DNA of 64,000 nucleotides from Thermogymnomonas acidicola JCM 13583 (GCF_001316105.1 NZ_BBCP01000004.1:1-64000), one strand, 5' to 3'. Counted from the first letter of the stretch, positions 41,286 through 51,747 are shown. Notes: generated from the letters alone by a model not told the origin. A program made the numbers and translations.

Positions 41286-42248
41286 TTACTGGGCCTGTGA
41301 CTGCTTGATGCGTTCGAGCATCTGTATCCTCTTCGCAGGGTGCGGGTGGTCGGAGAAGAACGCTGCGAACCTCGAGACCTTCATTGTCTTCCACTCCTCC
41401 AGGAGCTGCCTGTAGTCCTTGATTTCGCCCTGGTCCGGGTTGCTTATGAAGAGCATCTCCGCAACGCTGCTGCTCGTGTTCCTGTTCCTCCTCCTGAAGA
41501 GCCTGTGTGTACCGGATGCGGCAACGATCTTGGCCAGGCCAGTCTCCAGGTTGTCAGCGCCGCCCGGCACTGTGAGCGCAGAGTTGGCGTCAGCATAGCT
41601 CTCACGCATCCTGTTGAAAGCAAGTATGAAGAACCTGAACAGGAACGAGAGGACTATGGCTATGATAGCGAAGAGCAGCACTATGCCCGCGTTCCTCTCC
41701 CTGCTCCCGGAGAAGAGGAGGAGGTAACCGAAGTAGAAGAGGAGCGTGGGTATCAGGCCGATGGCCAGGAGCATCTCCACATCGTGGTGCCTCAGGTGCC
41801 CGATCTCGTGCCCGAGGACAGCCTCTATCTCCTTCTCGTTCAGTATCCTGAGGAGGCCCCCCCTGGTCACTGCAACCCTCTTACCCGCTATGGGAGAGCC
41901 GTAGGCGAAGGCGTTGGGCATGTCCACCTCCGCGATGTATATGTCAGGCTTCCTCATGTTGTTGTATATGGCCACCCTGGTAACCACGGAATCGAGCATC
42001 TGGTATTCCGGGTCGCTCGGCGACAGTTTGTGTGTGCGGTAGGCCATACCTATGATGTACGGCCCGAAGAGCCACTGCAGTATGTCTATGAATATGAAGA
42101 CAGGAAGCAGGAAGATGAGGAGGGCGAGGAAACCTATCCCGTAGCCCATGTACTGCTCTATCCCGTACACTATGGCGGCTGCCAGCAGGAATATGGCCAG
42201 CCCGAGGGCCACACTGCCCAGCCTGAGCTTTGCCGAGATAAGGTCCAT
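41286..42248 (-). CDS. htpX: Membrane zinc metalloprotease HtpX (M48)
   Basis: Complete 320-residue protein in one frame. Zinc motif VLGHEIGHLRHHD with the downstream Glu ligand in MRESYADANSAL. Two N-terminal membrane segments (LGLAIFLLAAAIVYGIE and FLALLIFLLPVFIFIDIL) and two central ones. It degrades misfolded membrane proteins. C-terminal SDHPHPAKRIQMLERI is typical. A perfect inverted repeat lies between its TATA box and start, suggesting repressor control. Confidence 0.95.
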   Translation of the reverse strand: MDLISAKLRLGSVALGLAIFLLAAAIVYGIEQYMGYGIGFLALLIFLLPVFIFIDILQWLFGPYIIGMAYRTHKLSPSDPEYQMLDSVVTRVAIYNNMRKPDIYIAEVDMPNAFAYGSPIAGKRVAVTRGGLLRILNEKEIEAVLGHEIGHLRHHDVEMLLAIGLIPTLLFYFGYLLLFSGSRERNAGIVLLFAIIAIVLSFLFRFFILAFNRMRESYADANSALTVPGGADNLETGLAKIVAASGTHRLFRRRNRNTSSSVAEMLFISNPDQGEIKDYRQLLEEWKTMKVSRFAAFFSDHPHPAKRIQMLERIKQSQAQ

Positions 42249-42255
42249 ATTTCCG

Positions 42256-42280
42256 ATATCGAAAGTCGATATTTAAACAT
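42256..42280 (-). promoter_or_regulatory. htpX promoter with perfect operator-like inverted repeat
   Basis: ATATCGA-AAG-TCGATAT (42256-42272) is a perfect 7-bp inverted repeat with a 3-bp spacer. It directly abuts the TATA box GTTTAAAT (42271-42278, minus strand), 8 bp upstream of the ATG. A protein bound there would block transcription start, so it resembles a repressor operator. Confidence 0.55.
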
Positions 42281-42336
42281 ATCACGCACCGGTGCGCCGC
42301 TACAGTGGCACAGTATATAAGGTTCCATACGATCGC

Positions 42337-42864
42337 ATGCGAGTGGCGTTCAGGTCGATCTTGTTCTGCTCTTCCGTGCCAGCGGATGTGCCTGGCATGC
42401 TCAGGAAGCCGATAGTCAGGAGGCACAGGGAATGCGTTGAGCTCGATATCTCCATACCCACCCCCCCTCTTTCTAGCATCCCAGCTTGCTGCTCCTCCTG
42501 CTACGTCTTCTCGGAGGGCAGGGTTGCTGACACGGAGGGCCCGGATATCCGGGAGGCCATCTCCTCCGCCAGGTTCCTGTTCTCAATGGAACGCTACTGG
42601 GAGGCGCACAACGTTCTCGAGGGCCTGTGGCGTGAAGAAAGGGGGGGAAAGAGGCGGGATGCCCTGCAGGCCATAATCCTGGTGGCCGCTGCGGGAGTGA
42701 AGGTCCAGATGGGTCAGGACAGTGCGTGCAGGGGGGGCCTGCTGAAGAGAGCCCAAGCGCTGTCCGAGCGTCTGGGCCTCACCTCAGAGGCAAGGCTCAT
42801 CGATATGGAGTACCCATTCACCTTTCCGGAGGATATTGCCGGGTTTGTGCTTTCGGGCCAGTGA
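42337..42864 (+). CDS. DUF309 domain protein
   Basis: A 175-residue frame. The C-terminal half carries the DUF309 signature: SARFLFSMERYWEAHNVLEG followed by LWR, then ALQAIILVAAAGVK. The fold is a small helical bundle of unknown function. The N-terminal half is poorly conserved and contains a C7 run at about 42466, so it may be partly misread. TATA CAGTATATAA (42311-42320) is about 20-25 bp before ATG 42337, indicating a leaderless mRNA. First gene before asnS on the same strand. Confidence 0.72.
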   Translation: MRVAFRSILFCSSVPADVPGMLRKPIVRRHRECVELDISIPTPPLSSIPACCSSCYVFSEGRVADTEGPDIREAISSARFLFSMERYWEAHNVLEGLWREERGGKRRDALQAIILVAAAGVKVQMGQDSACRGGLLKRAQALSERLGLTSEARLIDMEYPFTFPEDIAGFVLSGQ

Positions 42865-42916
42865 GTGCATTGAGTGCAGACAAAAGTAATTTAAGATGCC
42901 TGCAATCGGAACAGGA

Positions 42917-44228
42917 ATGACTCACATCTCCGAGTTGCTCAACGATGACAGTGTGGGGGGGAAGCGTTTCACCATAAGGGGGGGCTGGGGTCTACAGGAT
43001 AAGGAGCACCGGGAAACTGACGTTCGTCGTCATGAGGGACTCCACAGGAATAATACAGGTCCTGGCCAGGGGAGACAGGCTGGATGAGAACACGTATAAA
43101 GAGATAGAGGGCATGACAGTGGAGAGCAGCTGCGAGTTCACCGGCACGGTGAGGAAGGACGAGAGGGCCGTGACCGGATACGAGATGGACGCAGAGTCCT
43201 TCCGCCTCTACCACAGGAACGAGAACTTCCCCATAACAAGGGACAAGGGGGGGGAGGAGTTCCTCCTGGACAACAGGCACCTCTGGCTCAGGAGCAGGGA
43301 GATGACCTCTGTCCTCAAGGTAAGGTCCACGATATTCAGGGCCTATTCTGACTTCTTCTACGAGAACGGCTTCTACCAGGTACAGGCGCCCATGATGGTA
43401 TCGACTGCAGTTGAGGGGGGGGCTCAACGCTCTTCAAGGTGCCGTTCTTCGATGAGGAGGTGAACCTCACACAGAGCTCGCAGTTCTACCTGGAGACCAT
43501 GATCTTCAGCCTGGAGAACGTCTTCACGCTGGCGCCCAGTTTCAGGGCGGAGAAGTCCAGGACCAGGAGGCACCTCACAGAGTACTGGCACGGCGAGGCG
43601 GAGTGTGCCTGGGTGGACAACAGCGGCATGATGGACATCGAGGAGAGGATGATCGTATATATAGTGAAGAGGGTCCTCGAGGAGAACAGTGATGACCTCG
43701 CTGAACTGAAGAGAGATGTATCGAAGCTGGAGAAGGTGAAACAGCCGTTCCCGAGGGTCAGGTACGCGGAACTCATGAAGATGGCCGCAGGCTGGGGGGG
43801 CCTGGGCCTGAAGTACGGAGATGACCTTGGAGCGGATGAGGAGAGGGCCATAACGGTGCACTTCGACAGGCCAGTGTTCGTAACGCACTATCCTGCTTCG
43901 CTGAAGGCCTTCTACCACAGGCCGGACCCGGAGAACCCGTCAGAGGTCCTATGCCACGACCTCCTCGCCCCTGAGGGTTACGGGGGGGAGATCATAGGCG
44001 GTGGGGGGGAGAGGATATGGGAACTCGATGTGCTCCTTAAGCGCATGGAGGAGAACGGCCTGAGGCCAGAGGACTATTACTGGTACATCGACCTCAGAAG
44101 ATACGGCAGCGTGCCCCCACTCTGGCTTCGGGCTGGGCATGGACAGGCTCGCCATGTGGGTCATGGGCCTCGATCACATAAGGGACGCCATACCATACCC
44201 CAGGACCGTGAGGCGCACAAGGCCTTGA
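42917..44228 (+). CDS. asnS: Asparaginyl-tRNA synthetase, archaeal type (frame broken)
   Basis: Class IIb synthetase of about 435 residues. An OB-fold anticodon domain opens with the restored [20 protein letters not shown]. Class II motif 1 region is [18 protein letters not shown]. Motif 2 contains [19 protein letters not shown]. Motif 3 becomes [17 protein letters not shown] after reading four instead of five C at about 44116. A G8 at 43414-43421 must be 6 to give [13 protein letters not shown] 42917 chosen because TAATTTAAG at 42885-42894 is correctly spaced. AsnRS rather than AspRS is inferred from the EGGS and HSGFGLG context. Confidence 0.85.
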
Positions 44229-44230
44229 AT

Positions 44231-45257
44231 ATGTCGTACCGGGACATGCGCAGGGCCCTGAGGCTCGAGGAGACCGAGGGCATACCGGTCTGGTTCATGC
44301 GGCAGGCCGGCCGCTACATGCGGGCCTACCGGGACGTCAGGAAGAGGTACACGATAAGGCAGGTCTGCATGCTGCCCGATGTCGTCTCTGAGGTCATGGA
44401 AGCGCCTGTCCAGAGGCTAGGGGGGGTTGATGCCGCAATCCTGTTCTCGGACATAACCCTGCCCCTGGAATACATAGGCATGCACGTGGAATTCCAGGAG
44501 GGCATCGGCCAGTGGTCTCCGGCCCGGTGCCCTGGGGGGGCAGGGAGGTCGAGGTCAGGCCAGACGTGTTTCCCCTGAGGGGGGGAGCGTTGAGGCGTTC
44601 AGGAAGAGGGACCCCCCCGATGTGCCGGTCATAGGCTTCTGCGGTGGCCCCCCCCTGACCGTGCTATCATATGTCCTGTCCACCGGGACGGACCGGGAAC
44701 TCGAGGTAACAAGGAAGTTCATGCTAACAAGGAGAGAGGAGTTCATGGAGGCCATCTCGAACATATCTGCGGCGCTCCTCCAGGCGGCGAGGGAGCAGGT
44801 GTCCGGTGGGGGGGTGGATGCCGTGCAGGTCTTTGACAGCTGGCTCGGAGCACTCTCACCCAGCACGATCAGAAACTTTTACCTCGAAGCACTGCGTGAT
44901 TTCGTCTCATCTGTCAGGGAACTTGGGAAGCCCGTCATCTTCTTCTCCACAGGCACTTCCGGCTACCTGGAGGTCTTGAGGGAACTTGACGCTGACATAT
45001 ACAGCCTGGACTGGCGGGTTGACCTGGCCAGGGCGTCCAGCGTGCTGAGGGACAGGGGGGGCATACAGGGCAACCTTGATCCCTATGTTGTCTCTGCCAG
45101 CCGGGAGGAGTGCATCAGGGAGGCCATGGAGATAAAGGAAAGGATGAAGGGGGGGAGGGCAGGATACATATTCAACCTGGGCCACGGCGTGAGGCCGGAC
45201 ACGGATGAGGAGACGCTCAGGGCGCTTGCTGAAACTGTTCATGGTGGTGGTGCATGA
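44231..45257 (+). CDS. hemE: Uroporphyrinogen decarboxylase HemE (frame broken)
   Basis: Cofactor-free decarboxylase converting uroporphyrinogen III to coproporphyrinogen III. The N-terminal signature [19 protein letters not shown] is unmistakable. GFCGGPLTVLSY and DSWLGALSP follow, and [13 protein letters not shown] is the C-terminal signature. About 341 residues. Breaks at the G7 runs near 44535 and 44583. It starts 2 bp after the asnS stop and its own stop overlaps the hemH ATG, so it is operonic. Confidence 0.93.
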
Positions 45258-46148
45258 GGGAAGCGGTAATACTCATGGCATACGGCAGCCCCCCCACAAA
45301 CCCTGATGACATAATGGAATACCTCAGGGACATATACCATGGCCACGAGCCGCCGGAGTATGCAGTGAAGGAGAACGTCGAAAAATACCGCATGGCTGGC
45401 GGCGTATCGCCGTCCAACAGGATCATAGAGAGCGTGAGGCAGAAACTCGAGGCTAGGCTGGCCAGGGAAGGCGATTTCAGGGTCATGCTTGGCTTCAAGC
45501 ACTGGAGGCCGTCAATAGAGAGCGCGGTTAGGGAGGCCAGGGACTGGGGGGGGCCGGGATCATAAGGGCCATCATGCTCTTCCCATTCCCATCAGACAAC
45601 GTGGAGGAGTCTTATCTGGAGCCCCCTCAAAGCATCGCTCTCTGCAGTCGGCTACGATGGCCAGATCGAGTTCATAGATGCCCTGGACAGGGCAGGTGAT
45701 AGGTTCTATGACATGTGGGCTGAAATTGTGAGACCCCTGGTGGGCGGTGCCCATGTGCTCTACGATGCCCACTCGCTCCCGCTGAGGGAGAGCGGCGAGG
45801 AGGCCTATGTGGGCCATTTCAGGAGGAGCGCGGAGAGAATATCGGAGATGCTCGGCCTCGACAGGTACCTGTGGGGGGGCTTCCAGAGCATAGGCAGGTA
45901 CGGGGGGGACAGGTGGCTCCGGCCGTCGGTCTATGATGTTACCAGGGACATCAGGGAGGGGGGGAGAAGGTCCTGGCCGTGCCGGTCGGGTTCGTCTACA
46001 CGCACCTGGAGGTCCTCTACGACCTGGACTACGAGTTTGGCGGCAGCTGGTCGCCAGGGGGGGAGTTAGATATGAGAGGACGCCATTACCGGACGACAGG
46101 GATTCGTTCATAGAGCTGCTGAGGTCCCTGGCCACTGGCGGTGATTGA
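45254..46148 (+). CDS. hemH: Ferrochelatase HemH (frame broken)
   Basis: Inserts ferrous iron into porphyrin. N-terminal ILMAYGSPPTNPDDIMEYL is the ferrochelatase start signature. YDAHSLPLRESGEEAY holds the catalytic His region and VPVGFVYTHLEVLYDLD the conserved Glu helix. About 296 residues. Breaks at 45545, 45625 and 45962. Protoporphyrin versus coproporphyrin preference cannot be decided. No later oxidase or HemQ is in the window. Confidence 0.88.
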
Positions 46149-46149
46149 T

Positions 46150-47082
46150 ATGGAACCCGGAATAACTGCGTTCGCGTACGGCATGGAGGACTACATCAGG
46201 GAGGTTGCCAAGAAGGACACGGAGAGCGATATAGGCATCTGGAGCAAGAAGGAGGGCGAGAGGATCGTCACGTACCTCACAGCGACCAGGTACCCGGAGA
46301 AGCTGTCGTCCCTCACAGATGCCATGTACCCTGCGGACTTCGTCCTCCTCCCCCCCGCGGTGAAGCCGGACAGGAACATGGCGGAGGTCATGGTCGCAGC
46401 ATCCCTCTCGGGCAAGCCCGCACTCGTCTATGCCCCGGATGGGTCCGACATGGATACCTTCAGGAACTATGCCAGGGCTGCAGGCCTGAAGGTCTCGTCA
46501 GTACTCCAGGGAAGCCCGATGGAGGTGCAGGCGCAGGTCCTGGAGATGAAGTCCCCCCCAAAACCTGAGGGGCCGACCACAGTCATAGTAGACCACTTCT
46601 TCACGGTCAGGAGCGTTGGAACTGTGGCTCTTGGCTTCGTGCTCCGCGGCACGCTGAGGAGGCACCAGAGGCTGAAGGTCTCCCACGTCAAGAGGGAGGT
46701 GCAGGTCAGGTCAATACAGGTGCACGACATTGACCAGGAGGAGGTGCCCCCGGGCACCAGGGTGGGCGTGGCACTCAAGAACATAGAGACTGAGGAACTC
46801 AGGAGGGGGGGTGCGCTCCTCACGGAGGGTGATGTTGAGTATGCGGTCGAATTCAGTGATATCAGGTACCACCCTGCCGTAAGGGAGAGGCTGAGGGACG
46901 GACAGGAGGTCTTTGCCATGGAGAGCATGCAGTACCAGAGGGGTTTCTTCAGTGGCTCGGTGAGGCTCGACAGGGAGATCGCTGTGGTGAAGAGGAAAGT
47001 ACTCTTCGGGCACCCAAACATGTCACCCAGGGTTGCCGGTACCCTTGACCTGGGCCATGCGCCTGCTCTTTCCCTCGATTAG
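46150..47082 (+). CDS. EF-Tu domain 2-containing protein without a G domain
   Basis: Intact 310-residue frame starting ATG 46150, 1 bp after hemH. Residues about 140-225 match translational-GTPase domain 2: HFFTVRSVGTVALGFVLRGT, then QVRSIQVHD and GTRVGVALKNIETEELRRGG. A domain 3-like part follows. The N-terminal 130 residues have no P-loop or NKxD, but contain GIWSKKEGERIVTYLTATRY and MAEVMVAASLSGKPALVY. Related archaeal proteins look like EF-1A/SelB paralogues stripped of GTPase activity. Role unknown. Co-transcription with haem genes is notable. Confidence 0.7.
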   Translation: MEPGITAFAYGMEDYIREVAKKDTESDIGIWSKKEGERIVTYLTATRYPEKLSSLTDAMYPADFVLLPPAVKPDRNMAEVMVAASLSGKPALVYAPDGSDMDTFRNYARAAGLKVSSVLQGSPMEVQAQVLEMKSPPKPEGPTTVIVDHFFTVRSVGTVALGFVLRGTLRRHQRLKVSHVKREVQVRSIQVHDIDQEEVPPGTRVGVALKNIETEELRRGGALLTEGDVEYAVEFSDIRYHPAVRERLRDGQEVFAMESMQYQRGFFSGSVRLDREIAVVKRKVLFGHPNMSPRVAGTLDLGHAPALSLD

Positions 47083-48355
47083 CGCCTTTGTGCCTATGTC
47101 GTGCCTCACGTAGTACCGGCCTGACACCCTCCAGAGGTTTCTTTCCACCTTGTCCGATGCCTCAGGTATGCTGTCCGCTGTGGCAATGAGAGCGAGGGAC
47201 CTGCTGGTGCTCATCTCCACCCTCTCAGGCGTCCCGGACACTGCGGAGTAGTATATGTCGAAGTCCTCTGGCATGCCACTCCTGTCCACGGTGAGGGTAC
47301 CCGGCTCGGGCTTCTCCCCCCCATAGCCCACAGGGACGATGTACTTGAGGCACGTGGCCTCCGTCCGGAAACGCGGCGGGGACAGCAGGGAGCCGTCCGC
47401 AATGGCCAGGAAAGTGTCGAGGAGGTCGCCATCGAAGACCTTCAGGACGTTCATGGCCTCCGGGTCACCGAACCTGGCGTTCACCTCTATCAGCACCGGG
47501 CCGCCTGAGGTCTCCATGAACTGCCCGTACATGATGCCTTTGAATGGCCTTCCCTCCTGCCCCATGGCCCTCACAACACTCCTCATTATGGACTTCGCCC
47601 TTTCCACAGAGCCGGAGATGAAGGGGGAGGCCGTGGTCCCGGTCGGAGATGGAGCCCATGCCACCGGTGTTCGGCCCCCCCCTGTCGCCCTCGTATGCCC
47701 TCTTGTAGTCCTGCACAACCGGCATGAAGTGTATCCTGCTCCCGTCGCAGAAGCCCTGCAGCGAGAACTCCTCGCCCTCAACCTTCCTCTCGACGAGCAC
47801 CTTCCCGTCCCTGGTGACAACCTCCAGGGCGTATTCCATGGCAGCCTTCATGTCGGGGGAGCTGCTCCCCCCCCACGACCCTCACTCCCTTTCCGCCAGT
47901 CAGGCCGATGGGCTTCACCGCCACAGGGAAGTCCAGGTCCCTGAAAAGGTCCCTGACCTCTGCCTCTGAGGCGAGAACATGGTGTTCTATTGACCCACCT
48001 ATGGAGTGCCTCTGGAGCAGCCCCCCCGCATGTAGGCCTTCGAGCTCTCGATCTCTGCCGCCAGCCTGGATGGGGAGGCCACCCTGATGCCCGCATCCTG
48101 CAGTGCGTCCGATACTCCCGCTGCGATTACGGGGTCAGGGCTCGCGAACGCTGCTTCCGCGCCCACCTCCCTCGCGTACCTCACGACCTCAGGTGCGCTC
48201 GTCTCATCGCCTATCCTGAAACCGGCCGTCAGGGATGCTATTGATGGGTTCCGGTTCTTCATGAAGGCGTAGAGGGTGGCACCGGCCTCCGCCAGCCTCC
48301 TGGCTATTGCGTCCTCCCTCCCACCGCCACCAACAAGGAGAAACTTAACTGACAT
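47023..48355 (-). CDS. purD: Phosphoribosylamine-glycine ligase PurD (frame broken)
   Basis: ATP-grasp enzyme of de novo purine synthesis, about 440 residues. N-terminal VKFLLVGGGGREDAIARRL, ATP-binding VKPIGLTGGKGVRVVG (restored), RKVEGEEFSLQGFCDG, GPNTGGMGSIS and VLIEVNARFGDPEAMN. Breaks at about 48022, 47875, 47685, 47625 and 47327. ATG 48355 overlaps the end of scpB. The 3' end overlaps the convergent EF-Tu-like gene by 60 bp. Confidence 0.92.
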
Positions 48356-48825
48356 CCTTCCCCCCCTCACCCTGCTGCTCCTTTATCTCGAACCTCTCAT
48401 AGAAGGCTTTGGTTAGCCTCACCCTCTCGCTGTTCCTGTACCTGCGTGTGTATATGAGGCCCTTCTTCTTCAGGGACTGGAGCACAGACTTGTAATCGCT
48501 GCCCACCACGTACCTGAGCTCGCCCCCCCTGAAGCAGCCCGGTGCTTGGCTATGTAGGCCAGCGCATCTATCTCGCTCCTGCTCATCTCGGCCTCGGCAA
48601 CGGGCATTGCTAGCTCCACGTACTCGCTCTTCAGGGCCATCCTGTACCTGTGCCCTATCCTCCTTATCTCCATGGCGGTGCCGTCGCCTGAGTACTGTTT
48701 GACGAGCTGCCTCAGCGCCTTCCTCACAGCACCCTCCTCCTCGCCCACGAGGGAGGAGAGGTCGGACACGCTGAGGGGCTGCCTAGTGGCGAAGAGCAGG
48801 GCCTCCAGCTCCTGATGAGGTCCAT
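48345..48825 (-). CDS. scpB: Segregation and condensation protein B (ScpB), frame broken
   Basis: Winged-helix kleisin partner of the SMC complex. Reconstructed 160 residues: LEALLFATRQPLSVSDLSSL, then VEEEEGAVRKAL-like GEEEGAVRKALRQLV, YRMALKSEYVELA, and the second winged helix SRSEIDALAYIAKHR with VGSDYKSVLQSLKKKGLIYT. One G missing near 48815 and a run at 48524 break it. ATG 48825 sits about 27 bp after AAATTAAAT (leaderless). No scpA or smc is adjacent, unlike many genomes. Confidence 0.82.
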
Positions 48826-48844
48826 CAGGCCAGTTAGGCGCCCG

Positions 48845-48912
48845 GGATAGATTTAATTTACCCAGCCAGTGCTGCGGAAATGTACGTTTGCACGATCCCT
48901 TAATATATGTCT
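48845..48912. promoter_or_regulatory. Divergent scpB / NCS1 permease promoter
   Basis: AAATTAAAT (minus strand, about 48850-48858) serves scpB, and CTTAATATATG (48899-48909) serves the rightward permease gene. Both are at distances expected for leaderless or near-leaderless transcripts. Confidence 0.5.
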
Positions 48913-48939
48913 TGCCGATACGATGTCAGGTGCGAACAC

Positions 48940-50268
48940 ATGTTCGGGAACAGCTCCCGGCCACACTCACTGAATGCTGGAGAGAGCGAGACTGCACGTG
49001 GGGGGGAAATTCCACTGCCCTCTTTTACATATGGTTCGCCTCGAACGTGACCATAGGCGACTTCGCCCTGGGCTTCATACCCATTACCATGGGCCTCTCC
49101 ATCAGCCTTTCCATTGCATCATTCCTCATGGGCACACTGCTGGGAGGTGCCCTCCTAGGCATCATGAGCGTTACGGGCTCAAGGACAGGAGTGGCGCAGA
49201 TGGAGCAGGCTAAGGGTGCCTTCGGCAGGCTTGGGGGGGGCAGTCATGTCAGGCCTGCAGTGGCTCAACACGCTGGGATGGCTCACAGTGAACACCATAC
49301 TGGCCTCTTATGCCATATACTACGCACACGTTTCCCTGGCCTACGAGGTGCCCCCCCTTGCGGTCGTGATTGTGGTCGTGGCCCTGATATCATTCTCGGG
49401 TTACAGGGCAATCCACCTGTTCGAGCTCGCCATGTCCTTCGTACTCGGGGGGGCCCTTGCAGTGTTCATCACCCTGCACACTATCACCTCTCCCCTCATC
49501 TCCGGTTACCACGCCTCGGGCAACCAGGCTGTGGCGTTCGGCGTCACCCTTGCCTCGTCCTTCTCATACATAATGTCCTGGGGGCCGTACGCCTCAGACT
49601 ATTCCAGGAACATGAGGGAGGAGAGTGGGCGCTCCGGAGTGTTCCTGTGGTCATTCCTCGGGTCCGTGGTCGCATCGTTCTGGATGGAGTGCGTGGGTAT
49701 GCTTGTGGCCATAGCATCCAGCGACGCTTCGGGCAACCCGGTGCTGGACCTTGCAAGGTACTGGGCCCTACGCTGCCATAGGCTGGTGGCCATCTTCCTC
49801 GGCGGTCTCTCGGCAAACTCCATAAACCTCTACTCCAACACCCTCTCCCTGCGCTCCCTGGGGGATGAAGGTCAGGCGCTCCTACCTCGTGGCCATCGCG
49901 AGCGCTGTGACCTTTGCCCTCTCCGTGGTGGGCTTTGCCGTGTTTTACCAGTTCTACGAGTCTTTCCTCCTGCTCCTTGACTACTGGATAACGCCCTGGC
50001 TTGCAATAATGATAGTGCACAGCTTCACCAGGGTCGGAAGGGACATGTCCAACCTTCCGGTGAACAGGTGGGCCGTGCTCTCCTACATACTGGCCATAGC
50101 GGTCTCCGTGCCCTTCATGGACCCGGGCGTGCTGTTCGAGGGCCCGGTGTCCAGGGTGCTGGGCGGTGTTGATATAAGCTACTACGTGTCCTTCGTCATC
50201 GCCGCACTGCTCTATTACTTCACCATGGCCAGGTACCGCAATTCTACGGAATACAGCGCTGCCAAGTG
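48940..50268 (+). CDS. NCS1 family nucleobase (cytosine/purine) permease, frame broken
   Basis: About 440 residues and 12 hydrophobic segments. FYIWFASNVTIGDFALGFIP is the conserved NCS1 helix 1. GLQWLNTLGWLTVNTIL and SWGPYASDYSRNMRE are further substrate-site motifs. ATG 48940 requires reading five rather than seven G at 49000-49006. Other breaks lie near 49230, 49765 (GPYA restored) and 49860 (four rather than five G, giving LGMKVRRSYLV). Substrate probably a purine or pyrimidine base. Confidence 0.87.
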
Positions 50269-50301
50269 AAAGCATAATATGAGCATGTGGGTTAGAGGTG
50301 C

Positions 50302-50776
50302 GTGGCAGTGATATCTGACGGCCAGATCCAGGAGATGGCGAGGAACGGAATGATCGTGATCGAGGGGGGGTTCAGGGAGGGAAACCTGACACCCAACGGC
50401 TACGACCTCACGGTCGGGTCTGTGAAGGCCGGGGGGGAGAGAGGCAGATGAGGCGGAGGTGGCGCCTATGGGCCACTTCCTGGTCTCGACGCTTGAATAC
50501 ATCTACATACCTGAGGGCTACTGCGCGGAGATCTGGATAAGGTCCAGCTTCGCCAGGAAGGGCGTCATCGGCTCCTTCGGCTTCATCGATTCGGGCTTCA
50601 GGGGAAACCTCACACTATCCTTCTTCAACGCCGGGCAGGAGAGCATAAGGATCAGGAGGGGCGAAAGGGTGGCCCAGATGGTCATAATCAGAATGGAGAG
50701 GCCGCCGGACAGGGCCTACGGTGAGAGGAGCGGGAACTACCAGGGCAGCAGGGGAGTGGTCGAGAGCAGGCTCTGA
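50302..50776 (+). CDS. dcd: dCTP deaminase-like nucleotide hydrolase (frame broken)
   Basis: About 157 residues. N-terminal SDGQIQEMARNGMIVIE, LTPNGYDLTVG, and the catalytic trimer-interface motifs IWIRSSFARKGVIGSFGFID and GFRGNLTLSFFN, where the Arg-Ser-Ser and the downstream Gly loop are characteristic of Dcd/dUTPase folds. A terminal GERVAQMVIIRME strand is also present. Frame breaks at a G7 run near 50433. GTG 50302 (or 50308) is the start. It provides dUTP for dTMP synthesis. Confidence 0.85.
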
Positions 50777-51705
50777 TCACCTCCTCACGGGCACATCGTA
50801 CTCCATGAGCTCCCTGCTCAGGTAGCTCTCCGGGAATATCCCCCCCGTGGCCTCCGATTCCAAGGCACCGAGGTCCGATACCCTGGGGGGGCTGTAGTGG
50901 AACAGGAAGAACCTCCTCACTCCCGCGTCCCTGGCGATCTCGGCGGCCTGCCTCGAGGAGCTGTGCCCATACTCGTTGACCTTGGGCTCAAGCGAGGAAT
51001 CTGTCGTCGTCTCATGTATGAGGACATCTGCGTCCCTGGCGAATTCAGCCATGTCTGCCATGGGCCTCGTGTCACCCGTGTAGACCACCTTCCTCCCCCC
51101 TTCCTTATGCCGCCCTTCACGTCCTCGATTGTGTAGACCTTGCCCCCCCGTATTCGATTGAGCCCTGCTCCCTGAGCCTCTCCAGGAGGCGTGAAGGTAT
51201 CCTGAGTTTCTCGGCCTTCTCCCTGTCTATCCTCACCATGTCCTTCTCCTCGAAGGAGTAGGCCAGTGCAGGCACGGGGTGGTCGTTCCTGTGCGTCCTC
51301 ACAACGAACTTTCCAAGGTCATAGGCCTCACCGGCCCTGAGCTCGTGTATCCTGACCTGGAAGCCCAAGGTGTAGTAGCCCACATTCAGTGCGTTGGAGA
51401 GTATGCCAATGGCCCCCCCAGCAGGGCCGTATATGTCCAGCGGTTCCTCCCTGCCGTTGAACGACATGCTCTGCACCAGGCCCAGGAGGCCCAGGAAGTG
51501 GTCACCGTGGAAGTGCGTTATGAAGACGTTCCTTATCCTCATGAAGGAGAGCTTGCTCTTCATTATCTGCTTCTGCGTGCCCTCCCCGCAGTCCAGGAGG
51601 TTGAACACCTCGTCTATCTGGAGGCCTATGGACGGCATACCCCCTCCCGGGCGTGGGCCACGACCCGCCGGTACCGAAGAAGGTGATCCTGATGTTCGAA
51701 GCCAT
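50777..51705 (-). CDS. rnz: Ribonuclease Z (tRNA 3' endonuclease), frame broken
   Basis: Metallo-beta-lactamase fold enzyme trimming tRNA 3' trailers, needed because the tRNAs here lack encoded CCA. About 307 residues: ITFFGTGGSWPTPGRG, LLDCGEGTQKQIM, the metal motif ITHFHGDHFLGLLG, VVYTGDTRP and ADVLIHETT. HSSSRQAAEIARDAG with its His, and FLFHYSPRVSD. Breaks at 51650, 51415, 51147, 51100 and 50890. Its TGA abuts the dcd TGA on the other strand (TGATCA). Confidence 0.92.
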
Positions 51706-51747
51706 CCCACACAGATCGGCGGGGGGGCGGTAAAATAGGTTGCGTTC

